The translations under genes and the position numbers were made by a program. Below are positions 35,227 through 43,396 of a stretch of DNA of 64,000 bases, piece by piece; the stretch's first letter is position 1, and each line of letters opens with the position of its first letter. The DNA is from Mycobacterium paragordonae (GTDB lineage: Bacteria > Actinomycetota > Actinomycetes > Mycobacteriales > Mycobacteriaceae). The stretch is taken from the NCBI RefSeq assembly GCF_003614435.1, contig NZ_CP025546.1:248001-312000 (forward strand). The letters are read 5' to 3'. The notes beneath the pieces were generated by a model. It made no database searches. It had not been told where the DNA came from and saw nothing but the letters and a program-made list of their open reading frames with translations.

Positions 35227-35275
35227 TTAGTGACATGCCGCCGCGGGCCTGACATGATGATCTACTAGTCACTAA
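35227..35275. promoter_or_regulatory. Inverted 8-bp repeats before the amidohydrolase operon
   Basis: TTAGTGAC (35227-35234) and GTCACTAA (35268-35275) are exact inverted copies 33 bp apart. The second lies 15 bp before the amidohydrolase ATG, overlapping the expected start of transcription. This is a candidate operator pair for a regulator not yet identified. Confidence 0.45.
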
Positions 35276-35289
35276 TCGGGGAGCGCAGG

Positions 35290-36639
35290 ATGAATAAAGA
35301 TGACCTGATCCTGATCAGCGTTGACGACCACATCGCCGAACCGGCTGACATGTTCGACGCCCACGTCCCCGCCAGGTACAAGCACCTCGCACCACGGGTG
35401 GTGATCGAACCCGATGGCGTTCAGCAGTGGTACTACGGCGACATTCGGGGCCGCAACATGGGTCTGAACGCCGTCGCCGGCAAGCCCCGCGAGATGTACA
35501 ACGTGGATGCATCCCGGTACGACGAGATGCGGCCGGGGTGCTTCAACGTCGACGAGCGAGTGCGCGACATGAACGCCGGTGGGCAGTTGGCCGGCCTGAA
35601 CTTCCCGAATTTCACCGGGTTCTCCGGTCAGGTGCTCAATCAGGGCCCCGACCCCGACGTCAACCTGGTGATGATCAAGGCCTACAACGACTGGCACGTC
35701 GACGAGTGGTGCGCCGCGTACCCGGGCCGGTTCATCCCGTGCGGCATCCTTCCGCTCTACGACGTCGCCGAAGCGGCCAGGGAAGTGAAACGCCTGGCGG
35801 ACAAAGGATGTCACGCGGTGACGTTCTCGGAAAATCCGGAAGCGTTGCAGATGCCCAGCATTCACACCAAATACTGGTACCCGCTGTTCGAAGCCGCCTG
35901 CGAGAACCGGACGGTGCTGTGCACCCACGTCGGCTCCGCGTCCCGCTCGCCGATGGTGTCGATGGATGCGCCCGCCAGCGTGATGATGACGGCCTCGTCG
36001 ATGATGAGTATGTTCACCTTCACCGAACTGATCTGGGCCGAGTTCTGGGCCGACTTTCCGGAGCTGAAATTCTCCCTCACCGAAGGTGACATCGGTTGGA
36101 TGCCGTACTTTCTGTGGCGCGCCGAGCATGTCTACCAACGCCATTCGGGCTGGACGCTGGCGAAGTTCCCACCGGGTTACGCCGGCCCGGCCGATGTGTT
36201 CAAGCGCCATTTCTACACCTGCTTCATCAGCGACAAGGTCGGCGTCCGCAACCTGGACTGGTTCAATGCGGACATGGTGTGCTGGGAGTCCGATTTCCCG
36301 CACTCGGACAGCAACTGGCCGTTCGCCCCGGAAGACGTCATCGACACGATGGGCCACCTCGATGACGCGGTCATCAACCAGATCACTCACGAAAACGCCA
36401 TGGCCGCTTACTCATTCGACCCGTTTAAACACATTCCCCGCGAGCACGCCCGCGCGGGGCAGTTGCGCGGGCAGGCTACCGACGTGGACGTGGTGACCCA
36501 CGTCGGCCATCAGGCCAGCCAGCGCGACCGCGATGCCTGGACGCGGATGACCACCTTCGCCCTGCAGGCCCAGGGCGCGACGCCGGTGACCGTCGAAGCG
36601 CCCGGGATCGCCGGGCGTGCCACCACCCTGGGTAACTGA
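35290..36639 (+). CDS. Amidohydrolase 2 family protein (ACMSD-like TIM barrel)
   Basis: A 449-residue metal-dependent hydrolase or decarboxylase. The N-terminal SVDDHIAEPADMF occupies the place of the metal-binding HxH motif but keeps only one His. CTHVGSASRSP gives a second His and CWESDFPHSDSNWP supplies the Asp and the closing His. Amidohydrolase 2 proteins hydrolyse or decarboxylate aromatic or cyclic acids. It heads an operon of amidohydrolase, double CoA-transferase, unknown, Ltp, DUF35 and PadR, which suggests catabolism of a cyclic acid. The substrate is unknown. Confidence 0.87.
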   Translation: MNKDDLILISVDDHIAEPADMFDAHVPARYKHLAPRVVIEPDGVQQWYYGDIRGRNMGLNAVAGKPREMYNVDASRYDEMRPGCFNVDERVRDMNAGGQLAGLNFPNFTGFSGQVLNQGPDPDVNLVMIKAYNDWHVDEWCAAYPGRFIPCGILPLYDVAEAAREVKRLADKGCHAVTFSENPEALQMPSIHTKYWYPLFEAACENRTVLCTHVGSASRSPMVSMDAPASVMMTASSMMSMFTFTELIWAEFWADFPELKFSLTEGDIGWMPYFLWRAEHVYQRHSGWTLAKFPPGYAGPADVFKRHFYTCFISDKVGVRNLDWFNADMVCWESDFPHSDSNWPFAPEDVIDTMGHLDDAVINQITHENAMAAYSFDPFKHIPREHARAGQLRGQATDVDVVTHVGHQASQRDRDAWTRMTTFALQAQGATPVTVEAPGIAGRATTLGN

Positions 36640-36641
36640 GC

Positions 36642-38975
36642 GTGCCGCATCAACCGCCGTTCGCCGGGTGGCGTGTGCTCGAGTTGTCCAATGGAATCGC
36701 GGCCGCCTATGCGGGAAAGATGTTCGCCGACGCCGGAGCTGACGTCGTCAAAATCGAAGGCGAGCAGGGAGATTCGCTAAGGGCGTGGTCGGCCGGAGGC
36801 GGACCGCCCGGTGCGCTGTTCGAGTACCTGGCCGCCGGCAAGAAATCGGTGCTGGGCGACGACCGGACGGCGCTGCTGGCCGCCGCGGACGTGGTAATCA
36901 CCGACCTCACCGACGGATGGACACTGGATGACCTTGCTGCGCAGACAGTTTCGTCGTCGGTGCTGGTCACCGTGACGCCGTTCGGAACGACCGGGCCCTA
37001 CGTCGACGATCAGGTCCTGGCCAACGAATTCATCCTGCAAGCGCTGTCCGGCTCGATCGCCAGCCGCGGCTGGCCGGGCGACGAACCCGTCCAGGCCGGC
37101 GGGCGGCTGGGCGAGTGGCTGGCCGGCACCTTCGCGGCGGCGGTCGCCGCGGCCACCGCACGCCACGCCGCACGCACCGGACTCGGCGAGATCATCGACG
37201 TCTCGACATATGAGGCGATGGCCATCGCGATGGGCGGCCTGCCCGCGATGTCGGCCAGCGTCATGGGCACCGACTCCCAAATGACCTCGCGCAGCCTGGA
37301 ACTCCCGTCGATCGTCCCCACCGCCGACGGGCTGGTCGGCTTCTGCACCATCACCGCACAACAGTTCCAGGACTTCCTCGTTCTCATCGAGCGCGCCGAC
37401 CTCCTCGATGACGCCGACCTGGCCTCCATCGAAGGGCGCATCGCGCGTCGCGACGAGTTCCTGAGCATGGTCACGCAGTGGACCGAGAGCCGCACCACCC
37501 AAGAGATCGTCGACCTCGCCGTGGGATTCCGCATCCCGGTGGCACCGATCGGCACTCCTGCGGCGTTGGCCGACGTCGATCACTTCGTACAACGGGGTGT
37601 GTTCGTGGAATCCGAACTCGGCGTGCTGCAACCCCGAGTGCCCTACCGCGGTGACGCCATCACCACCACAGCCCCCGGCCGGGCACCGGAACTCGGCGAA
37701 CACAGCGGCGGCATCGACTGGCCTCCCCGCCCCGCGAACGGCGAATTCCGGGCCGACCCGCAGGCACTTCCGTTGTCCGACATCCGGATCGCCGACTTCA
37801 CCGCCTTCTGGGCCGGACCGGTCGCCACCCAGTTTCTCGGCGCCCTCGGCGCCGACGTCGTCAAGGTCGAGGGCGTGCGACGGCCCGACGGCATGCGGTT
37901 CTCCGCGGGCCGGCCGCCCACTTGGGACCAGTGGTGGGAATGGGGGCCGGTTTTCCTGTGCAGCAACAACAACAAGCGCGGCGTCAGCATCGAACTCGGC
38001 ACCGAAGCCGGGCGCGGGGTCGCCCTGAAACTGATTGCTGCCAGCGATCTCGTCATCGAGAACTTCTCGCCGCGGGTAATGGAGAACTTCGACCTGCAAT
38101 GGGATGCCGTCAGCGCCGCGAATCCCCGCGCCGTGATGGTGCGGATGCCGGCATTCGGACTGGACGGGCCGTGGCGCGACCGAGTGGGCTTCGCCCAGAC
38201 GATGGAGCAGGCGACGGGGATGGCGTGGATTACCGGTCACGCCGAAGGGCCACCGGTGATTCCGCGCGGTGTGTGCGACCCGATCGCGGGCCTGCACGCC
38301 GCCTTCGCTGCAGTCGCGGCACTGGTGGTCCGTGACCGTGACAGGACCGGCGTGCAGGTGGAATCCACGATGGTGGAGGCAGCGCTGAACGTAGCCGCCG
38401 AAATGCTGGTCGAACACTCACGCAACGGAATTGAACTGCGGCGCCAGGGCAATCGCGGCCCCGGCGCCGTCCCGCAGGGCGTATACCGCTGCCAGGGCGA
38501 GGACGATTGGGTGGCGCTCGCGGCGATCGGCGGCGCCGCCCGCGAGGCACTGGCCGCGCTCATCGACCGGCCCGAACTTGGACCCGACGAGACCAGCTGG
38601 CGGGAACGAGCCGACGAGATCGACAAGCTGATCAACGACTGGGCAGCGCGCCGCAGTGTGTCCGAGGCGGTCCACGCCCTGCGGTCGGCCGGCGTGGCCG
38701 CCGCGCCGGTCCGGGCACCGGCCGGATTGCTCACCGATCCGCACCTGCTGGCCCGGGGCTTCTGGGAACGCGTCGATCATCCGGTCGCGGGCTCGTTCCT
38801 GTGCACCGGGATGCCGTTCACGTTCGTCGGCAAACCGCGGCGCTGGATCCGCCGCGGCGCCCCGCTCTACGGCCGGCACACCGTGGAAGTGCTGAGCGAA
38901 CTAGGTTACAGCGCTGCTGATCTCGCCGAACTCAACGCGTCGAAGACCACGGCGGCACGGCCGGCGGGCCTGTGA
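36642..38975 (+). CDS. Fused double-domain family III CoA-transferase (CaiB/BaiF)
   Basis: 777 residues, twice the normal CaiB/BaiF length. The two copies begin WRVLELSNGIAAAYAGKMFAD (about residues 9-28, last residue omitted here) and IRIADFTAFWAGPVATQFLG (about 386-405), each followed by GADVVKIEG or GADVVKVEG. Where the nucleophilic Asp usually lies in the family, both copies show Glu (DVSTYEAMAI and STMVEAALN). Family III enzymes move CoA between carboxylic acids and usually work as interlocked dimers; here one chain holds both subunits. GTG 36642 starts 2 bp after the amidohydrolase stop. Confidence 0.88.
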   Translation: MPHQPPFAGWRVLELSNGIAAAYAGKMFADAGADVVKIEGEQGDSLRAWSAGGGPPGALFEYLAAGKKSVLGDDRTALLAAADVVITDLTDGWTLDDLAAQTVSSSVLVTVTPFGTTGPYVDDQVLANEFILQALSGSIASRGWPGDEPVQAGGRLGEWLAGTFAAAVAAATARHAARTGLGEIIDVSTYEAMAIAMGGLPAMSASVMGTDSQMTSRSLELPSIVPTADGLVGFCTITAQQFQDFLVLIERADLLDDADLASIEGRIARRDEFLSMVTQWTESRTTQEIVDLAVGFRIPVAPIGTPAALADVDHFVQRGVFVESELGVLQPRVPYRGDAITTTAPGRAPELGEHSGGIDWPPRPANGEFRADPQALPLSDIRIADFTAFWAGPVATQFLGALGADVVKVEGVRRPDGMRFSAGRPPTWDQWWEWGPVFLCSNNNKRGVSIELGTEAGRGVALKLIAASDLVIENFSPRVMENFDLQWDAVSAANPRAVMVRMPAFGLDGPWRDRVGFAQTMEQATGMAWITGHAEGPPVIPRGVCDPIAGLHAAFAAVAALVVRDRDRTGVQVESTMVEAALNVAAEMLVEHSRNGIELRRQGNRGPGAVPQGVYRCQGEDDWVALAAIGGAAREALAALIDRPELGPDETSWRERADEIDKLINDWAARRSVSEAVHALRSAGVAAAPVRAPAGLLTDPHLLARGFWERVDHPVAGSFLCTGMPFTFVGKPRRWIRRGAPLYGRHTVEVLSELGYSAADLAELNASKTTAARPAGL

Positions 38976-38976
38976 T

Positions 38977-39303
38977 ATGGCCGTCACCCTGTGCGTGCCG
39001 CCGCGGCCGGGCGAGCTGTGTCAACCGGTCCGCTTCCTGCTGCGTCAGGATTCGGTGGTCATGGAGCTGACCGCGCGGCACCGCATCACCGCTGTGGAGT
39101 GGGACGAACGCGAACAGGCGGTGGCCATGGTCGTCGAGATCACCGACCCGCAGACCACGCGGCCGGTCGACGTGCGAATCGACGTGGTGAAGGACGTCGC
39201 ACCGACCGACACCCGCTCCCGGATGATCGGACGGATCGCTCGGGACGGGACGCACTACGACGTGATCGGCACCTATCTGGGTGTCGTAGCAGACGAAAAC
39301 TGA
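38977..39303 (+). CDS. Small conserved-context protein of unknown function
   Basis: 108 residues, starting one base after the CoA-transferase stop. No family is recognised. The sequence (VVMELTARHRITAVEWDERE, then AMVVEITDPQTTRPVDVRID) looks like a compact beta-rich cytosolic domain without membrane segments or a signal peptide. Position inside the operon, codon use like its neighbours, and tight spacing argue that it is real. It may be an accessory subunit of the Ltp or CoA-transferase step. Confidence 0.6.
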   Translation: MAVTLCVPPRPGELCQPVRFLLRQDSVVMELTARHRITAVEWDEREQAVAMVVEITDPQTTRPVDVRIDVVKDVAPTDTRSRMIGRIARDGTHYDVIGTYLGVVADEN

Positions 39304-39329
39304 ACGCCGCCAGACGCAGTGGAGGATAT

Positions 39330-40487
39330 GTGAGTCAGCAGCGCACCGCGGCCATCGTCGGGGTGTACAACACCGTGCAGGGACGGCGACTGGACGGCGA
39401 GACATCGCGCGGCCTGGCCGTCAAGGCCGTCAAGGGCGCACTCAACGATGCGGGGTTGCGTCTGGAGGACGTTGACGGCATCAGCGCGGGGCCCTTGTCT
39501 ACTGCGCTGATCTACGACCTGCGCGTCGGGCCGGCCTGGCAGGGAATGGGTTTCGGTGTCGGCATGATCACCGAGGCGGCCACCGCGATCGAGCACGGCA
39601 TGGCTGACGTGGTGGTGCTCGTCGCAGCTCAGGCGGGCGAGTACCGCGACCACGAAGCCACCGCACCATGGACGCGGCCCGAAAACGAATTCGTGGCGCC
39701 CTGGGGCATGTTCACCACCGCGGAGTTCGCGCTCATCGCCCGCCGGCACATGCACGTCTACGGCACCACGCGCGAACAAATGTCGATGGTGGCGGCGACC
39801 ATCCGCAACAACGGCTCGAACAATCCCGAAGCCGTTTACTACCAACGAGGTCCATTCGCGCCCGAGGACATCACCGCGTCGCGGCTGATTGCCGACCCGT
39901 TTCACCTGCTGGATTGCGCCACCACCTCGGAGGGCGGCTGTGCGCTGGTGGTGGCCAACATCGCCGCCGTCGAGACGACGGGCCGGCCGGCCTACATTCT
40001 GGGCAGCGGCGCCGACTTCCACGGCCCCTCCTATCAGCACCCGCCGGCCTGGGATCTCGCGGGTCGTCGTGGTGACCACGTCAACGGCGTGGTGGGCCGG
40101 CGGGCAGCCGACCGCGCGTTCGGGCACGCGGGAATCCGGCGCGACGATGTGGACGTCCTGGAACTCTACGATCCGTTCTCATTCGAGATCATCAGACAAT
40201 TGGAGGCGTTCCGGTTCTGCGGCGACGGTGAGGGCGGCCCGTTCGTCGCCGACGGTCACATCGCCATCGGCGGCAGCCATCCGATCACGACCGATGGAGG
40301 GACCATGTCGTTCAGTCATGCCGGCGCCAACCCGCAGATGATGCAGCGAGCCGTGCGCGCGGTGCAACAGTTGCGCGGCGATGCCGGACCGCTGCAAGTA
40401 CCTGGCGCACGAATCGCCCTGTGCAGCAACGGCGGCGCCGGCGCACTGTTCACCACGGTGCTGCTGCTGGGAAGCGAGCCCCGATGA
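39330..40487 (+). CDS. Thiolase-like lipid-transfer protein (Ltp)
   Basis: About 385 residues of the Ltp/SCP2-thiolase family. MITEAATAIEHGMADVVVLV is the helix after the nucleophile position; the expected Cys there is absent (QGMGFGVGMI). VDVLELYDPFSFEIIRQLEA and GGTMSFSHAGANPQMMQRAV resemble the SCP2-type C-terminal active site. The frame is open to 38991, but that part overlaps the small upstream gene; GTG 39330 has GGAGG 4 bp before it. It overlaps the DUF35 gene by 4 bp (ATGA), which suggests an obligate complex, probably an aldolase or acyl-handling pair. Confidence 0.85.
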   Translation: MSQQRTAAIVGVYNTVQGRRLDGETSRGLAVKAVKGALNDAGLRLEDVDGISAGPLSTALIYDLRVGPAWQGMGFGVGMITEAATAIEHGMADVVVLVAAQAGEYRDHEATAPWTRPENEFVAPWGMFTTAEFALIARRHMHVYGTTREQMSMVAATIRNNGSNNPEAVYYQRGPFAPEDITASRLIADPFHLLDCATTSEGGCALVVANIAAVETTGRPAYILGSGADFHGPSYQHPPAWDLAGRRGDHVNGVVGRRAADRAFGHAGIRRDDVDVLELYDPFSFEIIRQLEAFRFCGDGEGGPFVADGHIAIGGSHPITTDGGTMSFSHAGANPQMMQRAVRAVQQLRGDAGPLQVPGARIALCSNGGAGALFTTVLLLGSEPR

Positions 40488-40897
40488 CACTGCGCCCGCA
40501 ATCCGGATCTGTGCCGCACGCCAGTAGTCCCGTCTCCGTGCCGTTCTGGGAAGGCTGCCGCTCCCACGAGCTGCGCTACCAGCACTGCGCGGACTGCGGC
40601 GTCGCCAATTTTCCGCCGACAGAGCATTGCCGCCAATGCCTTTCGGCTTCGCTGGAGTGGACGCGGAGCGGCGGATCGGGCGAAATTTACAGCTGGACCG
40701 TCGTGCACCGGCCGGTGACCGCAGACTTCGAGCCTCCCTACGCACCCGCGATAGTAACCCTGGACGAGGGTTACCAGATGCTGACCAACGTCGTCGGCAT
40801 CGCGGCCGACGCCTTGGCGATCGGCCTGCGCGTGCGGGTCGCATTCCATTCAGTGGGAGAGGATTTGACCCTTCCATACTTCACCGGGTCACCATGA
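40484..40897 (+). CDS. DUF35 OB-fold protein with intact zinc ribbon
   Basis: 137 residues. The N-terminal zinc ribbon is complete: YQHCADCG and TEHCRQCLS give four cysteines. The OB-fold follows with GSGEIYSWTVVHRPV and IGLRVRVAFH. DUF35 proteins partner thiolase-like proteins and bind acyl-CoA. The start ATG 40484 overlaps the Ltp stop and the gene end overlaps the PadR start, each by 4 bp, so the three are translationally coupled. Compare the cysteine-free homologue at 32046-32453. Confidence 0.9.
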   Translation: MTLRPQSGSVPHASSPVSVPFWEGCRSHELRYQHCADCGVANFPPTEHCRQCLSASLEWTRSGGSGEIYSWTVVHRPVTADFEPPYAPAIVTLDEGYQMLTNVVGIAADALAIGLRVRVAFHSVGEDLTLPYFTGSP

Positions 40898-41535
40898 GCC
40901 CGCGGCGCATCACCAACGGACTGCCAGTCACTGCCTACCTGGTGCTCGGCGTGCTGGCGGCCACCGACGAGCAACTCACCGCGGGCGAAATCAAAACGCG
41001 CGCAGAGCTTTCGGTCGGCCACTTCTACTGGTCCCCGTCGGTCAGCCATGTGCGGCGCGAACTGGGCCGGCTGCTGGAGCGTGGGATGGTCGGCGAAATC
41101 GACGCGCGGTCGGGCAAACGGGCCATCACGCTGTACGAGACCACCGACTCCGGACTCGAGGCGCTGCGCAGCTGGGTGCAGCACTTTCCCGGCGAGGATC
41201 AGGTCGTCATCAAGCATCCGGTGATTCTGCGGACCTGGCTGGCTCGCGGTGAGGATCCGGAGCGGGTGATCGACACCCTGGAGCGACACCTAGAGGCGAC
41301 TCGGGGACGGTTGGACGAGGCGTTGTGGTCGCGACGGCGATCCCGGGAGGTCGGCATCCTCGACGATCCCGAACAGCGTTACTCCTTCGCGGTCCTGGAC
41401 TACGCCATCCGCGGACTCTATGCGGAGATCTCCAACATCGAGCAGCTGCGCGACGAGATCGCTTCGGGCACAACGCGAGATCCGGCCGGCCGGGTGCGGC
41501 GGCCCAAGGGCCAGATCCGGCGGCGCGCCCAATAG
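40894..41535 (+). CDS. PadR-family transcriptional regulator
   Basis: A 213-residue winged-helix protein. The N-terminal DNA-binding part reads VTAYLVLGVLAATDEQLTAG and FYWSPSVSHVRRELGRLLER. A helical C-terminal dimerisation region follows (DTLERHLEATRGRLDEALW). PadR repressors often respond to phenolic or aromatic acids. It is the last gene of the operon that begins at 35290, coupled to the DUF35 gene by an ATGA overlap, and probably autoregulates the whole operon. The hairpin at 41539-41594 follows it. Confidence 0.85.
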   Translation: MSPRRITNGLPVTAYLVLGVLAATDEQLTAGEIKTRAELSVGHFYWSPSVSHVRRELGRLLERGMVGEIDARSGKRAITLYETTDSGLEALRSWVQHFPGEDQVVIKHPVILRTWLARGEDPERVIDTLERHLEATRGRLDEALWSRRRSREVGILDDPEQRYSFAVLDYAIRGLYAEISNIEQLRDEIASGTTRDPAGRVRRPKGQIRRRAQ

Positions 41536-41538
41536 GCC

Positions 41539-41594
41539 GAGCAGTCGTGAAATCGCGCGATTCGCTACGAAATTGCGCGATTTCACGTCTGCTC
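41539..41594. terminator. Long bidirectional hairpin terminator
   Basis: GTGAAATCGCGC (41547-41558) pairs with GCGCGATTTCAC (41575-41586), and GAGCAG (41539-41544) with CTGCTC (41589-41594), giving a near-continuous stem of about 20 bp. It fills the 70-bp gap between the convergent PadR and SDR genes. Confidence 0.75.
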
Positions 41595-41605
41595 GCGCTG
41601 AAAGG

Positions 41606-42370
41606 TCAGCCGCCGACCATGGTCAGGCCGCCGTCCACCGCCAGCAGTTGTCCGGTGATGAAGCCGGAGCCGGGACCGGCCAGGAACACCAGCACGGGTC
41701 CGAGGTCGCGCGCCGGATCACCGAGTGCGCCGCCGAGCGGAATCCGGGTCTTGAGTTGCTCGTCGATCAACGGCGCGGCGTCGGGCCCGAGAAACTCCCG
41801 GAACCGGTTGGAGCCCGGTGTCTGCACCGCGGGCGCCAACGCGTTGACGGTGATCTTGTCGTGCGCCCAGGCCTGCGCCGCCGACCGCGTCCAGGCCTGC
41901 ACCGCGCCTTTGGTCGCGGCGTAGACGGCCGAGACCGGGCTGCCCATCACGGCTTCCGACGATCCGAAGTTGATGATGCGGCCGCCCTTGGGCTGCTGGT
42001 CCTTCATCACCGCGTAGGCGGCCTGGTTGGTCAGGATCGTGGCTTTCACGTTGGTATCCAACAGGAATGAAATGTCCTCGGACTCGATGTAACCCGGAAT
42101 CCCGGCCTGCCACAGACCGGCAGCGTTCACCAGAACGTCAAGCCCGCCGAGAACCTCGGCCGCGCGGTCAACCATGGACGAGACGGCGCCGGCATCGCGC
42201 ACATCGCACTGCAGCCAGGTCGCGGTCAGGTCGTCGGGCGGCGGTGTCCGGTGGTAGGTGGCGACGACCTGCGCGCCGGCCGCACTGAGGGCGGCGACGG
42301 CCGCCGCACCGATGCCCGTCGCGGCACCGGTTACCAGAATGCGTCTGTCCTGCAGGGCTGCTTCCGACAT
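41606..42370 (-). CDS. Short-chain dehydrogenase/reductase
   Basis: A 254-residue classical SDR. TGAATGIG (residues 14-21) binds the cofactor, NAAGLW follows the NNAG position, GSSEAV holds the catalytic Ser, and YAATKGAVQAW contains the Tyr/Lys pair. PGSGFITGQLLAVDGGLTM closes the fold. It is divergent from the M19-type dipeptidase, with 60 bp between. The substrate is unknown. Confidence 0.9.
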   Translation of the reverse strand: MSEAALQDRRILVTGAATGIGAAAVAALSAAGAQVVATYHRTPPPDDLTATWLQCDVRDAGAVSSMVDRAAEVLGGLDVLVNAAGLWQAGIPGYIESEDISFLLDTNVKATILTNQAAYAVMKDQQPKGGRIINFGSSEAVMGSPVSAVYAATKGAVQAWTRSAAQAWAHDKITVNALAPAVQTPGSNRFREFLGPDAAPLIDEQLKTRIPLGGALGDPARDLGPVLVFLAGPGSGFITGQLLAVDGGLTMVGG

Positions 42371-42430
42371 GGTGAAACGCTAGCTGGCGCGGTAGCCGGG
42401 CTCTACGCGGGTGCGGCAGTATCGGTATCC

Positions 42431-43381
42431 ATGATCCTGTGGGACCAGCACACCTGCCTGCCGCTACAGGCCGAGGCCGAAGTCGGCCTGTTGACCCGGT
42501 ACCGGCGTCGCGGTGGCGCATTCGTCTCGGTCAATGCGGGATACTCGCCACACAGCTTCGGTGACACCACGGCGCTGTTGCGCCACTTCCGAAGTGCGGT
42601 GGCCGCCCACCCGGACTTGGAGCTGGCCGGCACCGTCGACGATGTGACCAGTATCGCGGGCGAAGACCGCATCGCAGTGGTCTTCGACCTGGAAGACTCG
42701 CGTCCCCTCGACGACGATCTCGACAACCTCGCCGTGCTCGCCGGGCTCGGGGTGCGAACGTTGTTGCCCACCTACAACCACGCCAACCGCGCCGGCAGCG
42801 GATGCCTGGATGCGGTCGACGGCGGCCTCACCGACTGGGGGCGTTCGATAGTCACCGAGATGAACCGGGTGGGGATCGTCCCGGACGGGTCGCACTGCAG
42901 CCCGCGGACCGGGCTGGATATGTGTGAGATATCCACGGGCCCGGTGATTTACAGCCACTCGTGCATGAGAGCGGTCTGGGACCATCCGCGCAATATCAGC
43001 GACGAACAGGCGCAGGCCTGCGCGGCCACCGGAGGAGTCATCGGTATCACCGGCGTCGGGATCTTCCTGGGTCCCAACACCCCGACCCTGGAAGCCATGA
43101 CTCGACACCTGGAATACGCCGTCGACCTGGTCGGCATCGACCACGTAGGCATCAGCAGCGATTTCTCCTTCGACTATGACGATTTCGTCGAGGAGCTCGC
43201 CCGCAACCCGCACCTGTTCGACGACAACTACACCCGGTGGGGGACGATCCAGTGGATGCCGCCGGAGACGCTACTGACACTGTCCGAGCATCTCGACGCG
43301 CGCGGCTGGCGCTCCGCGAACATTGCCGCCGTCCTGGGCGGCAACTTCCTGCGGGTTGCACAACATGCCTGGGCGAGTTGA
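42431..43381 (+). CDS. Membrane-dipeptidase-like protein (peptidase M19 family)
   Basis: 316 residues in the renal dipeptidase fold. The first metal motif reads WDQHTCLPL where the family has DxHxD, so the second Asp is replaced by Cys. The other metal residues look present: FDLEDSRPL for the bridging Glu, PDGSHCS, and PVIYSHSCMRAVWDHPRN, with GIDHVGISSDFSFD for the late Asp. Normal members cleave D- or L-dipeptides with two zinc ions. The open frame reaches 42251, antisense to the SDR, so ATG 42431 is used. Altered chemistry is likely. Confidence 0.82.
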   Translation: MILWDQHTCLPLQAEAEVGLLTRYRRRGGAFVSVNAGYSPHSFGDTTALLRHFRSAVAAHPDLELAGTVDDVTSIAGEDRIAVVFDLEDSRPLDDDLDNLAVLAGLGVRTLLPTYNHANRAGSGCLDAVDGGLTDWGRSIVTEMNRVGIVPDGSHCSPRTGLDMCEISTGPVIYSHSCMRAVWDHPRNISDEQAQACAATGGVIGITGVGIFLGPNTPTLEAMTRHLEYAVDLVGIDHVGISSDFSFDYDDFVEELARNPHLFDDNYTRWGTIQWMPPETLLTLSEHLDARGWRSANIAAVLGGNFLRVAQHAWAS

Positions 43382-43396
43382 TCTCTCGGGCCGCCG

